The notes under the pieces: model-generated | The model's input: only the letters and a program-made list of their open reading frames with translations | What the model was told of the DNA's origin: nothing | Database searches by the model: none | Made by a program: the position numbers and the translations under genes | Part shown: positions 1 through 8,459 of the stretch, piece after piece | Position numbering within the stretch: position 1 is the stretch's first letter | How the letters are laid out: every line of letters begins with the position of its first letter | NCBI RefSeq assembly: GCF_030269765.1 | Contig: NZ_BSTX01000002.1 | Coordinates: 653,379-717,378, forward strand | From: Actinorhabdospora filicis | GTDB taxonomy: Bacteria > Actinomycetota > Actinomycetes > Mycobacteriales > Micromonosporaceae | Reading direction: 5' to 3' | Length of the DNA: 64,000 nt

Positions 1-2140
1 AGGACCCGACGGCCGGAACCTCCTTGGCGCCCACACCGAACTCGTACTCCGAGGCGGCCTCCGGAGTGTTCCCGGCTTTGTCGACGGCTCGCACGATGAG
101 GATGTTCTTGCCCGCCTGCGTGGGGGTGACCCGCACGGTGCCACCGGCCGGGACGGTGACGTCGCAGCCCCCCTCGTTCAAGCACACCTCGTACGCGACG
201 ACATCGGTGTCGGTCGAGGTGAGAGTGAAAGACCCCGTGACCCCGATTCCCCCTTCGCCCTCGGGTTTCGTGCTGAACGGCGGATAGTCGCTCGAGGCGA
301 TCGTGGTGGCACCCGGGGCGGTGAGGTCCACGACGAACTCACATGTGATCTGCTTCCTGCTGTCCAACTTCCCGTCGGTGACGTCGAGTTTCACGGCGTA
401 GACGCCCTCGTCGAGCTCGTCGGTGTACATCACCGCGGTCGTGCCGTCACCGAGACCGCCCTGATCGCGTTGAACGCCCGGGGGGAAGGAGGCGTCACTG
501 TCCTTCTTCCACCACATGCGGGTCTTGAGCGCGTTTCCGTCGGCTGCCACGTCCCGGTCTTGGACCACGGCCTCGATTTTCGGGCCGCGCCCGTCACCCC
601 TTGTCGCGTCGGAGACCGACGGCCTGGTGGCACCGGTGGCGCACTCCTTGCCGTCCACCCGGACGCCACCGGAGTCGATCGCCGGATAGGTGTTGTAGGT
701 GACATAGAGGGTGGCGTCTGTGCGGTACTTGCGCCACTCGGTGATGTCTCCCTCATTGTTCGCCCGGAGCCCGAGGTATATGGAGGACTCTCCGGCCGAG
801 ACCGCGTCACGCACACCACCGACGGCGTCCCACTCGACCTGAGCGGCAGAGCAGGAGGCGCTGTTCCAGCGCCGCTGCTGGTAGTTGCTGGACAGTTTGT
901 CACCCCACCCGCCGCCACCGGAGTTCCACGAGGTGGACCATGTGACGTTCTTGTTGAAGGCGGGAACCCGGTAGAGCCCGACACCACTGCCGCCGTCGCA
1001 GTCACCGGACCCGGGCTTCCACGACCAGCCCTGGGTCAGCTGGAGCCTCGCGGCGGTGATCTTCGTGCCGGCGAGGGTCTTCATGTCGAGCGGGAACTTG
1101 AGCAGGCTGCGCGACCGGAACACGTAGTCCTCGGTGGTGTAACCGACCTTGAGGTATCCCTCATTCTTGTTCGACGGTGGGTGCGGTGAGTTGTAATACG
1201 ACCCGCGCTGGTCGGTGAGGATCGCGTAGGCCGAATCCGACTCGCTCCAGGGCGGGTCGATGTAGACCGGAAACGTCGTCGCAGGGTCGGTCAGGAACGC
1301 GGTGTCGGGATGGACGCTCACCTTTGTCCCGCGCATGCTCACATCCATCGTCACGTGCCTCGGCGCGGGCACCGCCCCACCGGTGGCCGCTCCTCGCGCG
1401 CCTGACCCGGCGGCCGGTACGGCGACACTGGAGTCCCAGACCGTGGCCGTACCGGTTGACAGCAGCACTGTGCCGGTGGTGGGATCGACCACCTCGAGTG
1501 TTTCGGCCTCGCCCTCGCGGAGTTCGCCGTTTTCGACCGCCACGGTGAAGGACGCATCCCTGGCCAGCGGGCTCTCGGCCGCCGCCGGGGTCTTGACGAC
1601 GAGCACATGAGAGAAGCCGGTGACCTCGGCGGTCAACTGGAGGTCGATTCCCGGGGAGATCTCCGGGTAGGTCGCGACATTCCCCGAGAGCACGGGCTGG
1701 GGGAGAGCGGCGGTAACGCCATCGAGGGTGACGGTCAGTTCGGTCTCGCCCATACGCGCGACGACGGTCGGCGAGGCCCCGGCCGTGGGAAACCACATGT
1801 CGACGGATGCGGCAGCGGGAGTGATCTCACCGTGTGGTCCCACGGCGAGGGTCGCATCGCTAGGGACCCATGCCCCGCTCTCATTCTGGACGCGCTCGGG
1901 GTACATCGAGGCGCGAGCTGCGAGCTGACCGTCCGGCCGAGCCCAGACCTGCGCGGTCTCACCCTTGAGCGACAGGACCTCGACGTCGCCGGCGCAGGCC
2001 GCCGCCTCGGCCAGTGCCTCGTCCTGCCCCCACAGTCCCGACGGGCAGGCGGCCGCGGCATCGGAGGCGGTCAACGGAATGGTGAGAAGACCACTGATGA
2101 GGGCTGCGGTGATTCCGGTGGCCAATCGTGTGCGTGTCAT
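1..2140 (-). CDS. Secreted DNRLRE-type cell-surface protein, C-terminus beyond the left edge
   Basis: The reading frame from ATG 2140 is open to base 1, giving at least 713 codons with no stop. It begins with a clear Sec signal peptide: MTRTR, a hydrophobic stretch, then an alanine-rich end near residue 34. Following the frame I read a region resembling the N-terminal part of actinobacterial RHS/DNRLRE proteins, with a YIDPPWSES-like motif, then a jelly-roll-like DNRLRE segment rich in W, Y and N, then Ig-like or cadherin-like repeats. Such proteins are exported and often carry YD/RHS repeats or a toxin further on; that part is not visible here. GGGGAG precedes the start by about 6 bases. The gene follows the FG-GAP gene by 56 bp and is probably co-transcribed with it. 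Confidence 0.82.
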   Translation of the reverse strand, partial: MTRTRLATGITAALISGLLTIPLTASDAAAACPSGLWGQDEALAEAAACAGDVEVLSLKGETAQVWARPDGQLAARASMYPERVQNESGAWVPSDATLAVGPHGEITPAAASVDMWFPTAGASPTVVARMGETELTVTLDGVTAALPQPVLSGNVATYPEISPGIDLQLTAEVTGFSHVLVVKTPAAAESPLARDASFTVAVENGELREGEAETLEVVDPTTGTVLLSTGTATVWDSSVAVPAAGSGARGAATGGAVPAPRHVTMDVSMRGTKVSVHPDTAFLTDPATTFPVYIDPPWSESDSAYAILTDQRGSYYNSPHPPSNKNEGYLKVGYTTEDYVFRSRSLLKFPLDMKTLAGTKITAARLQLTQGWSWKPGSGDCDGGSGVGLYRVPAFNKNVTWSTSWNSGGGGWGDKLSSNYQQRRWNSASCSAAQVEWDAVGGVRDAVSAGESSIYLGLRANNEGDITEWRKYRTDATLYVTYNTYPAIDSGGVRVDGKECATGATRPSVSDATRGDGRGPKIEAVVQDRDVAADGNALKTRMWWKKDSDASFPPGVQRDQGGLGDGTTAVMYTDELDEGVYAVKLDVTDGKLDSRKQITCEFVVDLTAPGATTIASSDYPPFSTKPEGEGGIGVTGSFTLTSTDTDVVAYEVCLNEGGCDVTVPAGGTVRVTPTQAGKNILIVRAVDKAGNTPEAASEYEFGVGAKEVPAVGS

Positions 2141-2196
2141 CGCGACTCCCCGTCGAGGACCGGTCGTTAAAGAACTGCCCTTGTGCGACTCGGCGC

Positions 2197-3693
2197 TCAT
2201 ACCGCCGCCGCCCCGAACGTGCCGGTCCCGGTGGGCGGGACGCCGTTGAGACCCGGCCGGATGGCGTAGATCGGGTCCGTCGTGGACTGCCCGGTCACCA
2301 CGCTCCAAGGCACGGCCCAGAGCGCCGGGGTGTTCCCGGCGGGATCCCCGATGAACAGGTGCGAAGATGAGGCGGACAGGTACGCACCCATGCGCGCGCC
2401 GGCCTTGGGCGTCCAGCCGGTGTTGGCGACGATGGCTGGATCCACCCAGCGATCATGTTCGCCAGCCCCGCCTACCAGCGAGAACACCTGGATTCCGCCC
2501 TGATCGGTCAGGCCGCCTTCCTCGCCTGGAATCCCCACCGCGAGCAGCAGATCGCTCCAGGCCGGTACCACACCGGTCGCGGCCCGGTTGACGATGGCGA
2601 GAGCCGAACCGAAGGCGTCTCCGGTCTCGGAGGCACCGTCGACGTCGGCGACATCCTGGTGGATCTCCAGGAGCTCGGTGGTATCGACGGCGTCGGAGAT
2701 CGTCACGGTGGCCACGACGCGACCGGCATCGGGCTGGCTGTTCGACTCCATGGCCTCACCCGGTACACCGATGGCCAGCAGGGACTTGAGCCTGGTTCCG
2801 TCGGTGAAGACCGTCATCGCCAGACTCGCCCCGAAGTGGTCACCACTTTCCCCGTACCCGGACTGCCCGGGCATCTCCTGGTTGAGGAACCCGACGGAGA
2901 TCGCGCCGTTCGAAGCCGAAGCGTGACGGAAGACGTCGACGTTTCCCGAATCGACGAACTGGGAGATGTCCTCCAGCGGGTCGCCTACGGCGAAGTGCAG
3001 CGAGGTGGCCGCCAGCACGCTGCCCCACCGGTCGCCTGCCTCGGCGAAGCCCTCGACCGTCGGGGAATCCTCGGTGAGCTCGGTCCACGCGCCGTTGTAG
3101 AGGTAGAAGACCGATCCGGCGGCGCTCAGGCTCCCAACCGACTCACCGGGTGCGCCGGCGAGCACGAACGGAACACCTGACGCGGTCGTACCAGCGGCGA
3201 GGCTCGCGCCGAAGTTGTCCCCGGCCTCGGGCGCACTGCCTCCGAGAGTGGTTCCCTGGGTGATCCTCATCGGCGTGCCGAGCCCGTCCTGGGCGCCGAA
3301 ATAAAGGTAGATCGCCCCGGCCTTGTCGACGGTGGCACCACCGACGGTCACAGCCTCGTCCGGCGCGCCAACCAGCAGATCGTCGCACCCATCGAGGTTG
3401 ACATCCGTGGTGGCCAGCGCGGTGCCGAAGCGGACCGCCCCGCCAGGAGGCGTGAGCGGCAGGCTGACCGTGCCCTCCTGTCCGCCAGAAAGAACGTGCA
3501 CCCGACCGGAGTTCACCACTCCGTTGACGGTCGCCCCGGGATCGGCGACCGCCACATCGACGGTCCCGTCCCCGTTGAAGTCGGTCGAACCACCTGGAAT
3601 ACAGCCTTCAGACGCCGCAGACGCCGATGGCGGAGCACCACCGATGACAACTGCGGCCCCAAAGGACAGCAAAACGGCACACATGCGATGCAT
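2197..3693 (-). CDS. Secreted FG-GAP (integrin-like beta-propeller) repeat protein
   Basis: A 498-residue exported protein. A signal peptide (MHRMCAVLLSFGAAVVIGG, then ASAAS) is followed by a first calcium-loop-like repeat (DFNGDGTVDVAVADPG) and another (DVNLDGCDDLLVGAPDE). Five or more further blades carry the FGASLA / GDPFGSALA and VGVPGE motifs typical of FG-GAP propellers. I chose ATG 3693 because GAGGAG lies 5 bases upstream; a GTG two codons earlier is possible. FG-GAP propellers bind Ca2+ and ligands outside the cell. The close spacing to the downstream secreted DNRLRE protein suggests the two act together at the cell surface. Confidence 0.88.
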   Translation of the reverse strand: MHRMCAVLLSFGAAVVIGGAPPSASAASEGCIPGGSTDFNGDGTVDVAVADPGATVNGVVNSGRVHVLSGGQEGTVSLPLTPPGGAVRFGTALATTDVNLDGCDDLLVGAPDEAVTVGGATVDKAGAIYLYFGAQDGLGTPMRITQGTTLGGSAPEAGDNFGASLAAGTTASGVPFVLAGAPGESVGSLSAAGSVFYLYNGAWTELTEDSPTVEGFAEAGDRWGSVLAATSLHFAVGDPLEDISQFVDSGNVDVFRHASASNGAISVGFLNQEMPGQSGYGESGDHFGASLAMTVFTDGTRLKSLLAIGVPGEAMESNSQPDAGRVVATVTISDAVDTTELLEIHQDVADVDGASETGDAFGSALAIVNRAATGVVPAWSDLLLAVGIPGEEGGLTDQGGIQVFSLVGGAGEHDRWVDPAIVANTGWTPKAGARMGAYLSASSSHLFIGDPAGNTPALWAVPWSVVTGQSTTDPIYAIRPGLNGVPPTGTGTFGAAAV

Positions 3694-4001
3694 GGGCACT
3701 CCTCGGGCACAAGGTAAAGCGGGCGAGGCTCAAGCTATTGAGTCCGGGAGATCAACTCAATCATCGTGATCGATCGTTACCAATTCGTGATCCACAGTGT
3801 GCTGTCGGAACTCGTCGGTATGAGGCGGATCATCTGCGGTTTCAGGGATGAGAGATACGACCGCTCACGGAACAAGAGGGCGTGGACATCAGGAGGGCGC
3901 CAGCTTTCCGAGGATCAGGTCGCGGCCGGTGAGTGGCCCGTCCCAGTCACAATGGCCGGAGCCACGTCCACGAGTCGTGGCCCGCTGTCGACGACCACGC
4001 G
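3694..4001. promoter_or_regulatory. Intergenic region with a candidate operator for the FG-GAP operon
   Basis: There is no convincing gene in these 308 bases, which lie downstream of the LuxR-ATPase gene and upstream of the FG-GAP gene, both on the minus strand. A perfect 7-bp inverted repeat, ATTGAGT (3737-3743) and ACTCAAT (3755-3761) with an 11-base spacer, sits about 45-70 bases upstream of the FG-GAP start. It is a plausible regulator site. The area around 3760-3860 is less GC-rich than its surroundings, as expected for a promoter region. Confidence 0.4.
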
Positions 4002-6617
4002 TCACCGCGTTGCTCGGCTCTCCAGCTCCCGCGTGTACCCCGCCTCAAACCGCGCACCGAGCCCATCCCACGCCGCCACCGCCCGCGCGTAATCGCCCGA
4101 CAGGCGCGCGCGAGCACGCAGGACGGTCGCCGCCGCCCACGCGTTTCGCGGCGCCGACTCCTCCGCCAGCGCCAGTAGCTCCGGGACGCGCGGGTCGCCG
4201 GTGGACACCGCGAGCTCGGCGAGTGCGGCGTTGGCGTAGTCGGCGTATCTGCCGGATGCGGGGGTGAGGTCGTGTGCGGTTGTGGTGTGGAGGGCGAGGC
4301 GGGCGTCGACGAAGGTGGCGAAGGCGGCGGCGTTGCGGGCGTAGCCGGGGCTGCCGTGACCTCCTGCGGTCTGGGCGACGCGGCGCCAGGCGGCGGCCGA
4401 GGCCTCGTCGCCGAGGAGGGCGTGGGCCAGCACGAGGCAGGAGGCGCCCGGGGACATCCAGGCCGCGGCCGGGCTTCCGCTGCGCCGCCAGCCGTCGAGG
4501 AGGCCCGGGGCCAGCGCGACCGCTTCGTCCAGCTCGCCCTGGAGGACCAGGACGGCGACGTGGCGGCTGGTGGCGCGGTAGGGGTGGTTTTTGAGGAGGT
4601 CGTCGTCGAGGATCAGCTCGGTGTTGCGGCGGGCGGCGGGCAGGTCGCCGGTGGCCAGGGCGGACTGGGTGGCGGTGAGGTGGATGTCGAGGATCTCGGC
4701 CGCCGAGGCCGGGCGGGTGCGGTCGATGGTCGGGAGCAGGGCCAGGCGCCGGCGGGCGAGGCGGTCGGCTTCGGCGAGGTCGCCGTGGTGTGCGGCGACG
4801 CTGCTCAGGGCGTCGAGGGCGGCGCTGATCAGGATCGGGTCGCCGGTGGCCAGGGCCGCCTCATGGGCTGTGGACGCGGTGGCGGCATCGGCGGTCAGGC
4901 GGGCGGGGCCCTGCGTCCAGGTGGTGGCGGCGGCCAGGCGGGCGGTGACCAGCGGGTCGCCCGGGTCGGCGAGGGAGCGTGCGCGGGTGAGCATCGCGCG
5001 CATCTCGGTGTAGGGGATCTCCTCGGTGAAGCCGGACGGCAGTCGCCCCGCGGTGGTGACGGCGGCGGCGAGCGCGGCGGCCTCGGCGTTGCCGGCGCCC
5101 GCGTCGCGTGCGGCAGCGGCGGCGTCCAGCAACAGCCGGTAGGAGGCCTCGGCGTGCCCGAAGGAGAACACGGCCTCGGCGGCGTCCATCAGGTCGGTGT
5201 GCGCCTCCATTGGGGACGGTGCCAGGCGCGCGGCGGTCAGGTAGTGCTCGAAGGACTCCCGCAGGAAGCGGCGGGCGAAGGTCAGCCGCGCCAGGGCCCG
5301 GACCGTGCCGTGGTCGCCGCGGGCGGCCTCGCGCAGGTCGGCGGCGAGCGCGTCGAAGACCTCCCGCCAGCCGGGGGCGAAGGCGCTCAGCCCGATGGCG
5401 GCCTCGCGTGCCCAGGACACGTGCCGCGTCCGCACGTCGGCGGCCTCCGCGCGGGCGTCGAGGCGCTCGGCGGCGAAGGCGCGGACGGCCTCCAGCAGCC
5501 GCCAGCGGCCGGTGCCGGGCTGGGCGGTGATGAGGCTCTGGTCGGCCAGGCGTCCCAGCAGGTCGGCGACGGTCGCGGGCGCTTCCTCGCAGACCGCCGC
5601 GACCGCTGTCAGGTCGAAGGGCCCGGCGAAGACGCTCAGGCGCGCCAGGAGGACCTGTTCGGCGGGCGCGAGGAGGTCGTGGCTCCAGGCGATGACCTCC
5701 CGCAGCGAGCGGTGCCGGGCCTGCCCACCACGTGCCCCGGACAGCAGGCGCAGCGGGTCGTCGAGTGCGGCCAGCAGGCCCACCGCGCCGAGGGAATCAC
5801 CACGGGCGGCGGCCAGCTCGATGGCAAGGGGAAGCCCGTCCAGCCGTGAGCACACCCTGGCCACCAGCGCCAGGTCACCCGCCAGCCCCGGGGCACGCGC
5901 TGAGAACAGGGCCTCGGCATCGGAGCCGAGGGGGAGTGGCGCGACGTGGACGACGCGCTCGCCCGCCACGCCCAGTCGCTCCCGGCTGGTGGCCAGGACC
6001 GTCGCGGCCGGCCCGGCGTCCAGGACCAGCTCGGCCAGTGACGCGGCCTCATCCAGCAGGTGCTCGCAGTTGTCCAGGACCAGCAGGAGCCTGCGCGCGC
6101 CCAGCCGGGCGGCGATCGCCTCGCGAAGCGGCAGCTGCGGAGTCTCGGCCGCACCCAGCGCCGCCGCCACCGCCTGCGCGGCGAAACCCTCCCGCACCGG
6201 CACCAGATCCACCCAGACCGCGCCGATCGCCACCGAGGACGCCGCCGCGGCCGCCAGCCGGGTCTTGCCCACGCCCCCGGGACCGGCCAGCGTGACCAGG
6301 CCGCCGCCGGTCAGCAAGGGGGCGAGGAGATCCAGCTCCACCGCACGGCCCACGAAGGACGTGCGGGGCGTCGGCGGGCCGGACGGGACGGTGGCCACCG
6401 CGCGTCCGGCGGCGACCCGCGCCAGCTCCCGGCGTCCGGGCACGCCCGTCTTGCGCAGCAGCGCCGACACGTGGTTCTCCACCGTCCGCACCGACAGGTG
6501 CAGGCGGCGCGCGATCTGCGCGTTCGTCAGGTGCTCGCCCAGCAGGACCAGCACCTCTTCCTCACGGGGAGAAACCGGGGAGTTCGGCACGCCACCATGG
6601 TGCATCGGCGGCGCCAT
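4002..6617 (-). CDS. Large ATP-binding regulator with N-terminal LuxR-type HTH
   Basis: An 871-residue predicted transcription factor. Residues about 12-70 form a LuxR helix-turn-helix (SPREEEVLVLLGEHLTNAQI, then SVRTVENHVSALLRKTG). An NB-ARC/AAA-like ATPase follows, with Walker A GPGGVGKT near residue 114 and Walker B LLLVLDNCEH. The rest is a long alanine-rich helical, TPR-like region. Most LAL regulators carry the HTH at the C-terminus, so the order here is reversed, as in the family of predicted ATPases with leading LuxR domains. It is divergent from the questin-oxidase-like gene and may control it; that is inference. The first ATG has no clear ribosome binding site, so a start at one of the next Met codons is possible. 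Confidence 0.85.
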   Translation of the reverse strand: MAPPMHHGGVPNSPVSPREEEVLVLLGEHLTNAQIARRLHLSVRTVENHVSALLRKTGVPGRRELARVAAGRAVATVPSGPPTPRTSFVGRAVELDLLAPLLTGGGLVTLAGPGGVGKTRLAAAAASSVAIGAVWVDLVPVREGFAAQAVAAALGAAETPQLPLREAIAARLGARRLLLVLDNCEHLLDEAASLAELVLDAGPAATVLATSRERLGVAGERVVHVAPLPLGSDAEALFSARAPGLAGDLALVARVCSRLDGLPLAIELAAARGDSLGAVGLLAALDDPLRLLSGARGGQARHRSLREVIAWSHDLLAPAEQVLLARLSVFAGPFDLTAVAAVCEEAPATVADLLGRLADQSLITAQPGTGRWRLLEAVRAFAAERLDARAEAADVRTRHVSWAREAAIGLSAFAPGWREVFDALAADLREAARGDHGTVRALARLTFARRFLRESFEHYLTAARLAPSPMEAHTDLMDAAEAVFSFGHAEASYRLLLDAAAAARDAGAGNAEAAALAAAVTTAGRLPSGFTEEIPYTEMRAMLTRARSLADPGDPLVTARLAAATTWTQGPARLTADAATASTAHEAALATGDPILISAALDALSSVAAHHGDLAEADRLARRRLALLPTIDRTRPASAAEILDIHLTATQSALATGDLPAARRNTELILDDDLLKNHPYRATSRHVAVLVLQGELDEAVALAPGLLDGWRRSGSPAAAWMSPGASCLVLAHALLGDEASAAAWRRVAQTAGGHGSPGYARNAAAFATFVDARLALHTTTAHDLTPASGRYADYANAALAELAVSTGDPRVPELLALAEESAPRNAWAAATVLRARARLSGDYARAVAAWDGLGARFEAGYTRELESRATR

Positions 6618-6698
6618 TGAGTGGCGGGTGAGTGGCCGCCACCGATGCCCGCCGGCGCCTCCTCCCCGCAGGATCTCCTCACGACACGAGGAGGAGCC

Positions 6699-7733
6699 AT
6701 GAGCGGAGGATCACTCGCCGAGGCCTACCGGCGCTTCGCGCGCACCGGACCCGAATGGGGCGAGAACCGCCTCACCAACCACGGCCCCATGGCCGCCGAG
6801 GTCCTGGTCCGCAGGGGACGCGCCGACGCCGTCGAGGAATGGGTGACCGGCTACCTCACCCGGCTCGACGACACCCCCGCACGTCACACCCGCATCCACT
6901 CCGGCAACTGGGCCGAGGCGATCGGCGACCCCCGCCGCGTCACCGACTGGACCGACTTCTACACCCAGTGCCTCACCGAGGCGCCATGGCGCGAGGTCCT
7001 GGCCGCATGGTGGCCGCTCCTGCTGCCCGGCATCGCCGCCGGAGCCACCCACGGTGTCATCCGCACCGGGCACGTCGTGCGGACCCTGCTCGCCGGATCC
7101 GACCACACCGACAGCCTCACCGAACTCGCCGCCGCCCTGGCCTTCTGGGCCGCGCACGCACACAACCCGCCACAGGGGACACCCTCACGCCGGGCGCTGG
7201 CCCCCGCCGAGGCCGTCGACGGCCTGCCCTTGCGCGGAAGCGAGCCCGGCCGCCTCGCCGAGCGCCTCACCCGCCTGGGCGACTCCCCGGACTGGACACA
7301 GGCCGCCGGACGCCTGGCCGTCCCCAGTGACCACGACCAGATTCCCGGCGTCCTGGCCGACCTCGTCCACACCATGACCACCCGCTACCTCGCCCACGGC
7401 CACGCCTCACCCGTCCTGCTCGTCCACACCGCCACCGCGCCCAACGCCGTCCTCCACAGCCTCCCCGCACTGCCGCCGGAGCTGTGGGCGCCCAGCCTCA
7501 CCGCCGTCTGGGAGGCCGCAGCCGCCGTCCACTCCGCCTACGCGCACACACCCCAACCCCCGCCACCCACGGCTCACACCGCCCCCGAGGACGCGCTCGC
7601 CGAGGCCATCTGGCACGGCGACGAGCACGTCATCAAGTTCACCGACACCGCGGTGGAGGTCCACACCAGGACCGGCGACGCGGCCGCGCTGGCCGCCGCC
7701 GCCCACATCACCCGCCTGATCCCGCGCACCTGA
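6699..7733 (+). CDS. Questin-oxidase-like protein
   Basis: 344 residues. The segments NRLTNHGPMAAEVLVRRG, IHSGNWAEAIGDPRRVTDW and LLPGIAAGATHGVIRTGHVV match the questin oxidase family (formerly DUF4243). Its fungal members are Baeyer-Villiger-type enzymes that cleave anthraquinones. The many conserved His residues could bind metal or cofactor, but the bacterial substrate is unknown. I chose ATG 6699 because GAGGAGGAG lies just upstream; the reading frame extends further 5'. The next gene, an RibD/DHFR-like reductase, begins 11 bp after the stop, so the two are probably one transcript, divergent from the LuxR-ATPase regulator. Confidence 0.85.
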   Translation: MSGGSLAEAYRRFARTGPEWGENRLTNHGPMAAEVLVRRGRADAVEEWVTGYLTRLDDTPARHTRIHSGNWAEAIGDPRRVTDWTDFYTQCLTEAPWREVLAAWWPLLLPGIAAGATHGVIRTGHVVRTLLAGSDHTDSLTELAAALAFWAAHAHNPPQGTPSRRALAPAEAVDGLPLRGSEPGRLAERLTRLGDSPDWTQAAGRLAVPSDHDQIPGVLADLVHTMTTRYLAHGHASPVLLVHTATAPNAVLHSLPALPPELWAPSLTAVWEAAAAVHSAYAHTPQPPPPTAHTAPEDALAEAIWHGDEHVIKFTDTAVEVHTRTGDAAALAAAAHITRLIPRT

Positions 7734-7744
7734 GAGGACCACCC

Positions 7745-8287
7745 ATGCGCAAGGTCACCGCCTACCCGTTCATCTCCCTCGACGCCGTCACCGAGTCCCC
7801 CGAGCTGTGGACCTTCGACCACTTCGACGCCGACCTCGCCGAACTGCTCGCCGCCACCACCGCACGCGCCGACGCTGTCGTGATGGGCCGTGGCGTCTAC
7901 GACATGTGGGCCGGGTACTGGCCCGGGCAGACCGACGACCCCTTCGCCGACTTCATCAACGGCGTCGACAAGTACGTCTTCACCTCGGGTACCGAGCCGC
8001 TGGAGTGGGCCAATTCGATCCCCGTCACCGGGCCTCTCGCCGAGCGGATCGGCGAGCTGCGGCACGGCGGGGACGGTGAGCTCATCGTCCAGGGTGGAGG
8101 CTCGCTGCTGCGGTCGCTGATCACCGCTGGTCTCGTCGACGAGCTCACCCTGCTGCTGCACCCCGTCGTGGCAGGGAAGGGGCAGCGGTTGTTCCCCGAG
8201 GGCTTTCCGCTCACCCGCTTCGAGGCCCGCGACACGCGGCTGACCCGCACCGGGGTCACCGTGCTGACCCTCGGCCGCCGCGACTGA
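7745..8287 (+). CDS. Dihydrofolate reductase / RibD C-terminal-like reductase
   Basis: 180 residues. The RibD_C/DHFR-like NADPH-binding fold is indicated by MRKVTAYPFISLDAV at the N-terminus, ADAVVMGRGVYDMWAGYWP in the middle and ELIVQGGGSLLRSLITAGLVDELTLLLHPVVAGKGQRLFP at the end. Members are small cytosolic NADPH-dependent reductases, mostly of unknown substrate and not true folate enzymes. The start at ATG 7745 follows GAGAGGACCACCC. It is coupled to the upstream questin-oxidase-like gene and ends just before a strong hairpin. A second member of this family is encoded at 42587. Confidence 0.85.
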   Translation: MRKVTAYPFISLDAVTESPELWTFDHFDADLAELLAATTARADAVVMGRGVYDMWAGYWPGQTDDPFADFINGVDKYVFTSGTEPLEWANSIPVTGPLAERIGELRHGGDGELIVQGGGSLLRSLITAGLVDELTLLLHPVVAGKGQRLFPEGFPLTRFEARDTRLTRTGVTVLTLGRRD

Positions 8288-8299
8288 GCCGGGACCTCC

Positions 8300-8331
8300 C
8301 CGTGTGCGGCGAGCCGCATCGCCGCACACGG
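8300..8331 (+). terminator. Hairpin terminator after the reductase gene
   Basis: A perfect 12-bp inverted repeat, CCGTGTGCGGCG (8300-8311) and CGCCGCACACGG (8320-8331), with an 8-base loop, lies 12 bases after the stop codon. There is no T-run, which is common for terminators in high-GC genomes. Confidence 0.7.
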
Positions 8332-8459
8332 TGGCCGGCGACATGCACCGACGGCAAGATCCACAAATCATCCGTCATCGCCAAAAAAAGGAGGAAAGGT
8401 CCATATAGTTTCGCTGTAGTCGCGCCGTGCGGCTGATGTCGCTACGGGGGAATGCGATA

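Noticed and set aside
4272..5849. 525-residue Gly-rich frame on the plus strand
   Set aside because: It is a shadow of the LuxR-ATPase gene; such Gly/Val-rich frames are typical of the antisense of high-GC coding DNA.
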